A stretch of DNA of 64,000 bases, from NCBI GenBank assembly GCA_027627225.1, contig CM051027.1:42283618-42347617 (forward strand), in the 5' to 3' direction. Position numbers and translations under genes: made by a program. Source of the stretch: Congeria kusceri (lineage: Eukaryota; Mollusca; Bivalvia; Myida; Dreissenidae). Positions 21,771-34,574 of the stretch are shown one piece after another; the first letter of the stretch is position 1; every line of letters begins with the position of its first letter. A model generated the notes under the pieces. That model was not told the DNA's origin and ran no database searches. It saw only the letters and a program-made list of their open reading frames with translations.

Positions 21771-23509
21771 CCGGTGAAACCTGCGAATGGATATAACTGA
21801 AAGCTACAAACACTGTAGCCACATTCATTTTGAGGTATCGTGTTCGGAAGTGCTTTTGCCATATAACTATGATATTGCCAAGCGTTTCTATATTCGTTGT
21901 GGCAAATTGTGTCTCTGGAGAAGAATCATCTCAGTTAGCGACCCGTTTCGAAGTTCACAATGTATGTTTATGTAAAAACTATGAAATATATGCAAAACAG
22001 TTTGCAACGTAATGTATACGTTTCGTAATGTTGGCGTTTCCGGTAAAACCTGCGAATGGATATAATTGAAAGCTATAAACACTGTAGCCACACTACTGTC
22101 ACATTCATATTAAGGTTTCGACTCCGGAACCGCTTTCGCAATATAACTACAATATTGGAAAGCATTTATAGCTTCGTAGTGCTGAATTGCGTCCTTCGAG
22201 ATGAATCATTGCGATATCATTGCGACAGAGCAAATATCTTAGTAAGCGACACGTTCGGAGCAAATAGATAATCGATGTTTATACAAGAAATATGAAATGT
22301 ATCCAAAACAGTTTGCAACGTATTGTATGCGATTTTATCGGCGGTTCCGGTGAAACCTGCCAATTGAAATAAATGGGAGTTATAAATGAGGTAGCAACCC
22401 CAATTTTATATTGATCTTTTGACAATATGAAGCGCATTCACTTTGCCAAGCGTTTTACTTTTCGTCGGGCTTACTTGAATATTTTCGCTAGAATCTTTGC
22501 AATACTTTGGAGAGTGTAAATTACTCAGATAGCGACGCGTTCGAAGTTCACAATTGATGTTTATGTACAAACTATCAAATGTATCCAAAACAGTTTGCAA
22601 CGTTTCGTTATATTGACGTTTCCGGTGAAACTTGCGAATGGTTATAATTTAAAGCTACAAACAGTGTAGCCACACTAGTGTCACATTCATTTTTAAGGTA
22701 TCGTGTTCGCAAGAGCTTTCGCAAGACATAAGTCTCCAAGCGTTTCTCTTTTCGTAGTGTCGAATACTGCATTTATCAGTTAACAATGGATGTTAATGTA
22801 AAAACTATGAAATATATCGATTTATCCAATACAGTTTTAATCGAAGTTATAAATACGGTCGACACAGTGTTCTGCAACCGATCTATTGGTTATGTGCAAA
22901 CCACGATCTTTTGCACGCTAACTTGGATATTGAAATGTATCAAAAACTGTTAGCGCCGTATTTTATATTTTGAAAGCTGCAAACACTGTAAGTTAACGCG
23001 TTTGTAAGTGTTTTCGCAATTTAACTATGATATTGTCGAGCGATTCTCTCTTGGTCGAGCCGAATTGCGTCGCTCGAGAAGAATCAGAGCGATACTTTGG
23101 AGGGAGCAACTATCTGTTAGACACGTTTGAAGTTCGTAACCGGTGTTTCAGAAACAATTCTGAAATACATCAAAAACTGTTTGCAACATTTTGTAATCGT
23201 TGCGATTTTATCGGCGTATCCGGTGAAACCTGCGAACTGAAATAAATGGGAGTTATAATTGAGGTAGCAACCCCAATTTTATATTGATCTTTTGACAATA
23301 TGAAGCGCATTCACTTTGCCAAGCGTTTTACTTTTTGTCGGGCTTGCTTGAATATTTTAGCTCGAATCTTTGCAATACTTTGGAGAGTGTAAATTACTCA
23401 GATAGCGACGCGTTCGATGTTCACAATTGATGTTCATATTTGTTTTTTAATATATCCAAAACTGTTTGCACCGTATTATAAACGTTTCGGTATGTTGGCG
23501 TTTCCGTTT
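21771..23509. repeat. HOR unit U12 (hexamer, 1,739 bp; hybrid)
   Basis: A1 has tttctatattcg (shared only with U16), while B1 through B2 carry ataaatgagg and the agagcg haplotype of U8. The unit is a hybrid and contains the junction between the two copies of an 8-kb-scale tandem duplication. Confidence 0.95.
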
Positions 23510-26122
23510 CCGGTGAAACCTGCGAATGGATATAACTGAAAGCTACAAACACTGTAGCCACATTCATTTTGAGGTATCGTGTTCGGAAGTGCTTTTGCCA
23601 TATAACTATGATATTGCCAAGCGTTTCTCTATTCGTTGTGGCAAATTGTGTCTCTGGAGAAGAATCATCTCAGTTAGCGACCCGTTTCGAAGTTCACAAT
23701 GTATGTTTATGTAAAAACTATGAAATATATGCAAAACAGTTTGCAACGTTAATGTATACGTTTCGTAATGTTGGCGTTTCCGGTAAAACCTGCGAATGGA
23801 TATAATTGAAAGCTATAAACACTGTAGCCACACTACTGTCACATTCATATTAAGGTTTCGACTCCGGAACCGCTTTCGCAATATAACTACAATATTGGAA
23901 AGCATTTATAGCTTCGTAGTGCTGAATTGCGTCCTTCGAGATGAATCATTGCGATATCATTGCGACAGAGCAAATATCTTAGTAAGCGACACGTTCGGAG
24001 CAAATAGATAATCGATGTTTATACAAGAAATATGAAATGTATCCAAAACAGTTTGCAACGTATTGTATGCGATTTTATCGGCGGTTCCGGTGAAACCTGC
24101 CAATTGAAATAAATGGGAGTTATAACTGAGGTAGCAACCCCAATTTTATATTGATCTTTTGACAATATGAAGCGCATTCACTTTGCCAAGCGTTTTACTT
24201 TTCGTCGGGCTTACTTGAATATTTTCGCTAGAATCTTTGCAATACTTTGGAGAGTGTAAATTACTCAGATAGCGACGCGTTCGAAGTTCACAATTGATGT
24301 TTATGTACAAACTATCAAATGTATCCAAAACAGTTTGCAACGTTTCGTTATATTGACGTTTCCGGTGAAACTTGCGAATGGTTATAATTTAAAGCTACAA
24401 ACAGTGTAGCCACACTAGTGTCACATTCATTTTTAAGGTATCGTGTTCGCAAGAGCTTTCGCAAGACATAAGTCTCCAAGCGTTTCTCTTTTCGTAGTGT
24501 CGAATACTGCATTTATCAGTTAACAATGGATGTTAATGTAAAAACTATGAAATATATCGATTTATCCAATACAGTTTTAATCGAAGATATAAATACGGTC
24601 GACACAGTGTTCTGCAACCGATCTATTGGTTATGTGCAAACCACGATCTTTTGCACGCTAACTTGGATATTGAAATGTATCAAAAACTGTTAGCGCCGTA
24701 TTGTATATTTTGAAAGCTGCAAACACTGTAAGTTAACGCGTTTGTAAGTGTTTTCGCAATTTAACTATGATATTGTCGAGCGATTCTCTCTTGGTCGAGC
24801 CGAATTGCGTCGCTCGAGAAGAATCATTGCGATACTTTGGAGGGAGCAACTATCTGTTAGACACGTTTGAAGTTCGTAACCGGTGTTTCAGAAACAAGTC
24901 TGAAATACATCAAAAACTGTTTGCAACATTTTGTAATCGTTGCGATTTTATCGGCGTATCCGGTGAAACCTGCGAACTGAAATAAATGGGAGTTATAATT
25001 GAGGTAGAAACCCCAATTTTATATTGATCTTTTGACAATATGAAGCGCATTCACTTTGCCAAGCGTTTTACTTTTTGTCGGGCTTGCTTGAATATTTTAG
25101 CTCGAATCTTTGCAATACTTTGGAGAGTGTAAATTACTCAGATAGCGACGCGTTCGATGTTCACAATTGATGTTTATGTACAAACTATCAAATGTATCCA
25201 AAACAGTTTGCAACGTTTCGTTATATTGACGTTTCCGGTGAAACTTGCGAATGGTTATAATTTAAAGATACAAACAGTGTAGCCACACTAGTGTCACGTT
25301 CATTTTTAAGGTATCGTGTTCGCAAGAGCTTTCGCAAGACATAAGTCTCCAAGCGTTTCTCTTTTCGTAGTGTCGAATACTGCATTTATCAGTTAACAAT
25401 GGATGTTAATGTAAAAACTATGAAATATATCGATTTATCCAATACAGTTTTAATCGAAGATATAAATACGGTCGACACAGTGTTCTGCAACCGATCTATT
25501 GGTTATGTGCAAACCACGATCTTTTGCACGCTAACTTGGATATTGAAATGTATCAAAAACTGTTAGCGCCGTATTGTATATTTTGAAAGCTGCAAACACT
25601 GTAAGTTAACGCGTTTGTAAGTGTTTTCGCAATTTAACTATGATATTGTCGAGCGATTCTCTCTTGGTCGAGCCGAATTGCGTCGCTCGAGAAGAATCAT
25701 TGCGATACTTTGGAGGGAGCAACTATCTGTTAGACACGTTTGAAGTTCGTAACCGGTGTTTCAGAAACAAGTCTGAAATACATCAAAAACTGTTTGCAAC
25801 ATTTTGTAATCGTTGCGATTTTATCGGCGTATCCGGTGAAACCTGCGAACTGAAATAAATGGGAGTTATAATTGAGGTAGCAACCCCAATTTTATATTGA
25901 TCTTTTGACAATATGAAGCGCATTCACTTTGCCAAGCGTTTTACTTTTTGTCGGGCTTGCTTGAATATTTTAGCTAGAATCTTTGCAATACTTTGGAGAG
26001 TGTAAATTACTCAGATAGCGACGCGTTCGATGTTCACAATTGATGTTCATATTTGTTTTTTAATATATCCAAAACTGTTTGCACCGTATTATAAACGTTT
26101 CGGTATGTTGGCGTTTCCGTTT
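23510..26122. repeat. HOR unit U13 (expanded 9-mer, 2,613 bp)
   Basis: Same as U9 (one-base insertion aacgttaatg, aaagatacaaacag, gtcacgttc) but with one extra trimer instead of two. Confidence 0.95.
24960..25234. repeat. Chimeric B2/B1 monomer (junction class 2) in U13
   Basis: Same switch position and markers as the two chimeras in U9 (gctcgaatc and gttcgatgttc, then gtttatgtacaaac), at +8,701 bp from the first of them. Confidence 0.85.
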
Positions 26123-27859
26123 CCGGTGAAACCTGCGAATGGATATAACTGAAAGCTACAAACACTGTAGCCACATTCATTTTGAGGTATCGTGTTCGGA
26201 AGTGCTTTTGCCATATAACTATGATATTGCCAAGCGTTTCTCTATTCGTTGTGGCAAATTGTGTCTCTGGAGAAGAATCATCTCAGTTAGCGACCCGTTT
26301 CGAAGTTCACAATGTATGTTTATGTAAAAACTATGAAATATATGCAAAACAGTTTGCAACGTAATGTATACGTTTCGTAATGTTGGCGTTTCCGGTAAAA
26401 CCTGCGAATGGATATAATTGAAAGCTATAAACACTGTAGCCACACTACTGTCACATTCATATTAAGGTTTCGACTCCGGAACCGCTTTCGCAATATAACT
26501 ACAATATTGGAAAGCATTTATAGCTTCGTAGTGCTGAATTGCGTCCTTCGAGATGAATCATTGCGATATCATTGCGACAGAGCAAATATCTTAGTAAGCG
26601 ACACGTTCGGAGCAAATAGATAATCGATGTTTATACAAGAAATATGAAATGTATCCAAAACAGTTTGCAACGTATTGTATGCGATTTTATCGGCGGTTCC
26701 GGTGAAACCTGCCAATTGAAATAAATGGGAGTTATAACTGAGGTAGCAACCCCAATTTTATATTGATCTTTTGACAATATGAAGCGCATTCACTTTGCCA
26801 AGCGTTTTACTTTTCGTCGGGCTTACTTGAATATTTTCGCTAGAATCTTTGCAATACTTTGGAGAGTGTAAATTACTCAGATAGCGACGCGTTCGAAGTT
26901 CACAATTGATGTTTATGTACAAACTATCAAATGTATCCAAAACAGTTTGCAACGTTACGTTATATTGACGTTTCCGGTGAAACTTGCGATGAAAATTATT
27001 AAAGCTACAAACAGTGTAGCCACACTAGTGTCACATTCATTTTTAAGGTATCGTGTTCGCAAGAGCTTTCGCAAGACATAAGTCTCCAAGCGTTTCTCTT
27101 TTCGTAGTGTCGAATACTGCATTTATCAGTTAACAATGGATGTTAATGTAAAAACTATGAAATATATCGATTTATCCAATAAAGTTTTAATCGAAGATAT
27201 AAATACGGTCGACACAGTGTTCTGCAACCGATCTATTGGTTATGTGCAAACCACGATCTTTTGCACGCTAACTTGGATATTGAAATGTATCAAAAACTGT
27301 TAGCGCCGTATTGTATATTTTGAAAGCTGCAAACACTGTAAGTTAACGCGTTTGTAAGTGTTTTCGCAATTTAACTATGATATTGTCGAGCGATTCTCTC
27401 TTGGTCGAGCCGAATTGCGTCGCTCGAGAAGAATCATTGCGATACTTTGGAGGGAGCAACTATCTGTTAGACACGTTTGAAGTTCGTAACCGGTGTTTCA
27501 GAAACAAGTCTGAAATACATCAAAAACTGTTTGCAACATTTTGTAATCGTTGCGATTTTATCGGCGTATCCGGTGAAACCTGCGAACTGAAATAAATGGG
27601 AGTTATAATTGAGGTAGAAACCCCAATTTTATATTGATCTTTTGACAATATGAAGCGCATTCACTTTGCCAAGCATTTTACTTTTTGTCGGGCTTGCTTG
27701 AATATTTTAGCTAGAATCTTTGCAATACTTTGGAGAGTGTAAATTACTCAGATAGCGACGCGTTCGATGTTCACAATTGATGTTCATATTTGTTTTTTAA
27801 TATATCCAAAACTGTTTGCACCGTATTATAAACGTTTCGGTATGTTGGCGTTTCCGTTT
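26123..27859. repeat. HOR unit U14 (hexamer, 1,737 bp; U7 type)
   Basis: All U7-type markers are present. Counterpart of U10 in the tandem segmental duplication. Confidence 0.95.
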
Positions 27860-29598
27860 CCGGTGAAGCCTGCGAATGGATATAACTGAAAGCTACAAAC
27901 ACTGTAGCCACATTCATTTTGAGGTATCGTGTTCGGAAGTGCTTTTGCCATATAACTATGATATTGCCAAGCGTTTCTCTATTCGTTGTGGCAAATTGTG
28001 TCTCTCGAGAAGAATCATCTCAGTTAGCGACCCGTTTCGAAGTTCACAATGTATCTTTATGTAAAAACTATGAAATATATGCAAAACAGTTTGCAACGTA
28101 ATGTATACGTTTCGTAATGTTGGCGTTTCCGGTAAAACCTGCGAATGGATATAATTGAAAGCTATAAACACTGTAGCCACACTACTGTCACATTCATATT
28201 AAGGTTTCGACTCCGGAACCGCTTTCGCAATATAACTACAGTATTGGAAAGCATTTATAGCTTCGTAGTGCTGAATTGCGTCCTTCGAGATGAATCATTG
28301 CGATATCATTGCGACAGAGCAAATATCTTAGTAAGCGACACGTTCGGAGCAAATAGATAATCGATGTTTATACAAGAAATATGAAATGTATCCAAAACAG
28401 TTTGCAACGTATTGTATGCGATTTTATCGGCGGTTCCGGTGAAACCTGCCAATTGAAATAAATGGGAGTTATAAATGAGGTAGCAACCCCAATTTTATAT
28501 TGATCTTTTGACAATATGAAGCGCATTCACTTTGCCAAGCGTTTTACTTTTCGTCGGGCTTACTTGAATATTTTCGCTAGAATCTTTGCAATACTTTGGA
28601 GAGTGTAAATTACTCAGATAGCGACGCGTTCGAAGTTCACAATTGATGTTTATGTACAAACTATCAAATGTATCCAAAACAGTTTGCAACGTTTCGTTAT
28701 ATTGACGTTTCCGGTGAAACTTGCGAATGGTTATAATTTAAAGCTACAAACAGTGTAGCCACACTAGTGTCACATTCATTTTTAAGGTATCGTGTTCGCA
28801 AGAGCTTTCGCAAGACATAAGTCTCCAAGCGTTTCTCTTTTCGTAGTGTCGAATACTGCATTTATCAGTTAACAATGGATGTTAATGTAAAAACTATGAA
28901 ATATATCGATTTATCCAATACAGTTTTAATCGAAGATATAAATACGGTCGACACAGTGTTCTGCAACCGATCTATTGGTTATGTGCAAACCACGATCTTT
29001 TGCACGCTAACTTGGATATTGAAATGTATCAAAAACTGTTAGCGCCGTATTGTATATTTTGAAAGCTGCAAACACTGTAAGTTAACGCGTTTGTAAGTGT
29101 TTTCGCAATTTAACTATGATATTGTCGAGCGATTCTCTCTTGGTCGAGCCGAATTGCGTCGCTCGAGAAGAATCATTGCGATACTTTGGAGGGAGCAACT
29201 ATCTGTTAGACACGTTTGAAGTTCGTAACCGGTGTTTCAGAAACAAGTCTGAAATACATCAAAAACTGTTTGCAACATTTTGTAATCGTTGCGATTTTAT
29301 CGGCGTATCCGGTGAAACCTGCGAACTGAAATAAATGGGAGTTATAATTGAGGTAGCAACCCCAATTTTATATTGATCTTTTGACAATATGAAGCGCATT
29401 CACTTTGCCAAGCGTTTTACTTTTTGTCGGGCTTGCTTGAATATTTTAGCTAGAATCTTTGCAATACTTTGGAGAGTGTAAATTACTCAGATAGCGACGC
29501 GTTCGATGTTCACAATTGATGTTCATATTTGTTTTTTAATATATCCAAAACAGTTTGCACCGTATTATAAACGTTTCGGTATGTTGGCGTTTCCGTTT
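27860..29598. repeat. HOR unit U15 (hexamer, 1,739 bp; ctctcgaga A1)
   Basis: Counterpart of U11, sharing ctctcgaga, ctacagtattgg, ataaatgagg and the B2 tail aacagtttgcacc. Confidence 0.95.
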
Positions 29599-31096
29599 CC
29601 GGTGAAACCTGCGAATGGATATAACTGAAAGCTACAAACACTGTAGCCACATTCATTTTGAGGTATCGTGTTCGGAAGTGCTTTTGCCATATAACTATGA
29701 TATTGCCAAGCGTTTCTATATTCGTTGTGGCAAATTGTGTCTCTGGAGAAGAATCATCTCAGTTAGCGACCCGTTTCGAAGTTCACAATGTATGTTTATG
29801 TAAAAACTATGAAATATATGCAAAACAGTTTGCAACGTAATGTATACGTTTCGTAATGTTGGCGTTTCCGGTAAAACCTGCGAATGGATATAATTGAAAG
29901 CTATAAACACTGTAGCCACACTACTGTCACATTCATATTAAGGTTTCGACTCCGGAACCGCTTTCGCAATATAACTACAATATTGGAAAGCATTTATAGC
30001 TTCGTAGTGCTGAATTGCGTCCTTCGAGATGAATCATTGCGATATCATTGCGACAGAGCAAATATCTTAGTAAGCGACACGTTCGGAGCAAATAGATAAT
30101 CGATGTTTATACAAGAAATATGAAATGTATCCAAAACAGTTTGCAACGTATTGTATGCGATTTTATCGGCGGTTCCGGTGAAACCTGCCAATTGAAATAA
30201 ATGGGAGTTATAACTGAGGTAGCAACCCCAATTTTATATTGATCTTTTGACAATATGAAGCGCATTCACTTTGCCAAGCGTTTTACTTTTCGTCGGGCTT
30301 ACTTGAATATTTTCGCTAGAATCTTTGCAATACTTTGGAGAGTGTAAATTACTCAGATAGCGACGCGTTCGAAGTTCACAATTGATGTTTATGTAGAAAC
30401 TATCAAATGTATCCAAAACAGTTTGCAACGTTTCGTTATATTGACGTTTCCGGTGAAACTTGCGAATGGTTATAATTTAAAGCTACAAACAGTGTAGCCA
30501 CACTAGTGTCACATTCATTTTTAAGGTATCGTGTTCGCAAGAGCTTTCGCAAGACATAAGTCTCCAAGCGTTTCTCTTTTCGTAGTGTCGAATACTGCAT
30601 TTATCAGTTAACAATGGATGTTAATGTAAAAACTATGAAATATATCGATTTATCCAATACAGTTTTAATCGAAGATATAAATACGGTCGACACAGTGTTC
30701 TGCAACCGATCTATTGGTTATGTGCAAACCACGATCTTTTGCACGCTAACTTGGATATTGAAATGTATCAAAAACTGTTAGCGCCGTATTGTATATTTTG
30801 AAAGCTGCAAACACTGTAAGTTAACGCGTTTGTAAGTGTTTTCGCAATTTAACTATGATATTGTCGAGCGATTCTCTCTTGGTCGAGCCGAATTGCGTCG
30901 CTCGAGAAGAATCATTGCTTTTTGTCGGGCTTGCTTGAATATTTTAGCTAGAATGTTTGCAATACTTTGGAGAGTGTAAATTACTCAGATAGCGACGCGT
31001 TCGATGTTCACAATTGATGTTCATATTTGTTTTTTAATATATCCAAAACTGTTTGCACCGTATTATAAACGTTTCGGTATGTTGGCGTTTCCGTTT
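29599..31096. repeat. HOR unit U16 (deleted hexamer, 1,498 bp)
   Basis: A1 has tttctatattcg like U12, B1 has gtagaaactatc, and 241 bp spanning the A4/B2 boundary are missing, leaving a fused A4-B2 monomer. B2 carries tagaatgtttgc. Confidence 0.95.
30800..31096. repeat. Fused A4-B2 monomer with 241-bp deletion
   Basis: About 119 bases of A4 (to atcattgc) join directly to B2 at ctttttgtcggg, with the junction near 30918. About 129 bases of A4 and 112 of B2 are lost. The two sides share at most a single c at the junction and are not at homologous positions in the monomer, so this is an illegitimate deletion rather than an unequal crossover. The fused monomer is 297 bp, close to a normal monomer length. 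Confidence 0.9.
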
Positions 31097-32835
31097 CCGG
31101 TGAAACCTGCGAATGGATATAACTGAAAGCTACAAACACTGTAGCCACATTCATTTTGAGGTATCGTGTTCGGAAGTGCTTTTGCCATATAACTATGATA
31201 TTGCCAAGCGTTTCTCTATTCGTTGTGGCAAATTGTGTCTCTGGAGAAGAATCATCTCAGTTAGCGACCCGTTTCGAAGTTCACAATGTATGTTTATGTA
31301 AAAACTATGAAATATATGCAAAACAGTTTGCAACGTAATGTATACGTTTCGTAATGTTGGCGTTTCCGGTAAAACCTGCGAATGGATATAATTGAAAGCT
31401 ATAAACACTGTAGCCACACTACTGTCACATTCATATTAAGGTTTCGACTCCGGAACCGCTTTCGCAATATAACTACAATATTGGAAAGCATTTATAGCTT
31501 CGTAGTGCTGAATTGCGTCCTTCGAGATGAATCATTGCGATATCATTGCGACAGAGCAAATATCTTAGTAAGCGACACGTTCGGAGCAAATAGATAATCG
31601 ATGTTTATACAAGAAATATGAAATGTATCCAAAACAGTTTGCAACGTATTGTATGCGATTTTATCGGCGGTTCCGGTGAAACCTGCCAATTGAAATAAAT
31701 GGGAGTTATAACTGAGGTAGCAACCCCAATTTTATATTGATCTTTTGACAATATGAAGCGCATTCACTTTGCCAAGCGTTTTACTTTTCGTCGGGCTTAC
31801 TTGAATATTTTCGCTAGAATCTTTGCAATACTTTGGAGAGTGTAAATTACTCAGATAGCGACGCGTTCGAAGTTCACAATTGATGTTTATGTACAAACTA
31901 TCAAATGTATCCAAAACAGTTTGCAACGTTTCGTTATATTGACGTTTCCGGTGAAACTTGCGAATGGTTATAATTTAAAGCTACAAACAGTGTAGCCACA
32001 CTAGTGTCACATTCATTTTTAAGGTATCGTGTTCGCAAGAGCTTTCGCAAGACATAAGTCTCCAAGCGTTTCTCTTTTCGTAGTGTCGAATACTGCATTT
32101 ATCAGTTAACAATGGATGTTAATGTAAAAACTATGAAATATATCGATTTATCCAATACAGTTTTAATCGAAGATATAAATACGGTCGACACAGTGTTCTG
32201 CAACCGATCTATTGGTTATGTGCAAACCACGATCTTTTGCACGCTAACTTGGATATTGAAATGTATCAAAAACTGTTAGCGCCGTATTGTATATTTTGAA
32301 AGCTGCAAACACTGTAAGTTAACGCGTTTGTAAGTGTTTTCGCAATTTAACTATGATATTGTCGAGCGATTCTCTCTTGGTCGAGCCGAATTGCGTCGCT
32401 CGAGAAGAATCATTGCGATACTTTGGAGGGAGCAACTATCTGTTAGACACGTTTGAAGTTCGTAACCGGTGTTTCAGAAACAAGTCTGAAATACATCAAA
32501 AACTGTTTGCAACATTTTGTAATCGTTGCGATTTTATCGGCGTATCCGGTGAAACCTGCGAACTGAAATAAATGGGAGTTATAATTGAGGTAGCAACCCC
32601 AATTTTATATTGATCTTATGACAATATGAAGCGCATTCACTTTGCCAAGCGTTTTACTTTTTGTCGGGCTTGCTTGAATATTTTAACTAGAATGTTTGCA
32701 ATACTTTGGAGAGTGTAAATTACTCAGATAGCGACGCGTTCGATGTTCACAATTGATGTTCATATTTGTTTTTTAATATATCCAAAACAGTTTGCACCGT
32801 ATTATAAACGTTTCGGTATGTTGGCGTTTCCGTTT
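31097..32835. repeat. HOR unit U17 (hexamer, 1,739 bp)
   Basis: B2 has gatcttatgac, the private change ttttaactag near 32684, tagaatgtttgc and tail box aacagtttgcacc. The rest is consensus-like. Confidence 0.95.
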
Positions 32836-34574
32836 CCGGTGAAACCTGCGAATGGATATAACTGAAAGCTACAAACACTGTAGCCACATTCATTTTGAGG
32901 TATCGTGTTCGGAAGTGCTTTTGCCATATAACTATGATATTGCCAAGCGTTTCTCTATTCGTTGTGGCAAATTGTGTCTCTGGAGAAGAATCATCTCAGT
33001 TAGCGACCCGTTTCGAAGTTCACAATGTATGTTTATGTAAAAACTATGAAATATATGCAAAACAGTTTGCAACGTAATGTATACGTTTCGTAATGTTGGC
33101 GTTTCCGGTAAAACCTGCGAATGGATATAATTGAAAGCTATAAACACTGTAGCCACACTACTGTCACATTCATATTAAGGTTTCGACTTCGGAACCGCTT
33201 TCGCAATATAACTACAATATTGGAAAGCATTTATAGCTTCGTAGTGCTGAATTGCGTCCTTCGAGATGAATCATTGCGATATCATTGCGACAGAGCAAAT
33301 ATCTTAGTAAGCGACACGTTCGGAGCAAATAGATAATCGATGTTTATACAAGAAATATGAAATGTATCCAAAACAGTTTGCAACGTATTGTATGCGATTT
33401 TATCGGCGGTTCCGGTGAAACCTGCCAATTGAAATAAATGGGAGTTATAACTGAGGTAGCAACCCCAATTTTATATTGATCTTTTGACAATATGAAGCGC
33501 ATTCACTTTGCCAAGCGTTTTACTTTTCGTCGGGCTTACTTGAATATTTTCGCTAGAATCTTTGCAATACTTTGGAGAGTGTAAAGTACTCAGATAGCGA
33601 CGCGTTCGAAGTTCACAATTGATGTTTATGTACAAACTATCAAATGTATCCAAAACAGTTTGCAACGTTTCGTTATATTGACGTTTCCGGTGAAACTTGC
33701 GAATGGTTATAATTTAAAGCTACAAACAGTGTAGCCACACTAGTGTCACATTCATTTTTAAGGTATCGTGTTCGCAAGAGCTTTCGCAAGACATAAGTCT
33801 CCAAGCGTTTCTCTTTTCGTAGTGTCGAATACTGCATTTATCATTTAACAATGGATGTTAATGTAAAAACTATGAAATATATCGATTTATCCAATACAGT
33901 TTTAATCGAAGATATAAATACGGTCGACACAGTGTTCTGCAACCGATCTATTGGTTATGTGCAAACCACGATCTTTTGCACGCTAACTTGGATATTGAAA
34001 TGTATCAAAAACTGTTAGCGCCGTATTGTATATTTTGAAAGCTGCAAACACTGTAAGTTAACGCGTTTGTAAGTGTTTTCGCAATTTAACTATGATATTG
34101 TCGAGCGATTCTCTCTTGGTCGAGCCGAATTGCGTCGCTCGAGAAGAATCATTGCGATACTTTGGAGGGAGCAACTATCTGTTAGACACGTTTGAAGTTC
34201 GTAACCGGTGTTTCAGAAACAAGTCTGAAATACATCAAAAACTGTTTGCAACATTTTGTAATCGTTGCGATTTTATCGGCGTATCCGGTGAAACCTGCGA
34301 ACTGAAATAAATGGGAGTTATAATTGAGGTAGCAACCCCAATTTTATATTGATCTTATGACAATATGAAGCGCATTCACTTTGCCAAGCGTTTTACTTTT
34401 TGTCGGGCTTGCTTGAATATTTTAGCTAGAATGTTTGCAATACTTTGGAGAGTGTAAATTACTCAGATAGCGACGCGTTCGATGTTCACAATTGATGTTC
34501 ATATTTGTTTTTTAATATATCCAAAACTGTTTGCACCGTATTATAAACGTTTCGGTATGTTGGCGTTTCCGTTT
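32836..34574. repeat. HOR unit U18 (hexamer, 1,739 bp)
   Basis: Shares aaagtactcag, tatcatttaac and gatcttatgac with U1. Private change gacttcgg in A2 near 33185. B2 has tagaatgtttgc. Confidence 0.95.

Larger units (their letters stand above)
13338..22038. repeat. Segmental duplication within the array, copy 1 (about 8.7 kb)
   Basis: Runs from A2 of U8 to A2 of U12. Markers match copy 2 at an offset of 8,701 bp up to the extra trimer of U9, and 7,828 bp after it (U10/U14, U11/U15, U12/U16). The difference equals one 873-bp trimer. Equivalence was judged from diagnostic variants, not by a base-by-base alignment. Confidence 0.8.
22039..30211. repeat. Segmental duplication within the array, copy 2 (about 8.2 kb)
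   Basis: Adjacent to copy 1 in the same orientation. Matching ends in U16 before B1, where actgagg replaces aatgagg. The shared A2 sequence at 22039-22383 is the likely exchange region. Confidence 0.8.
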
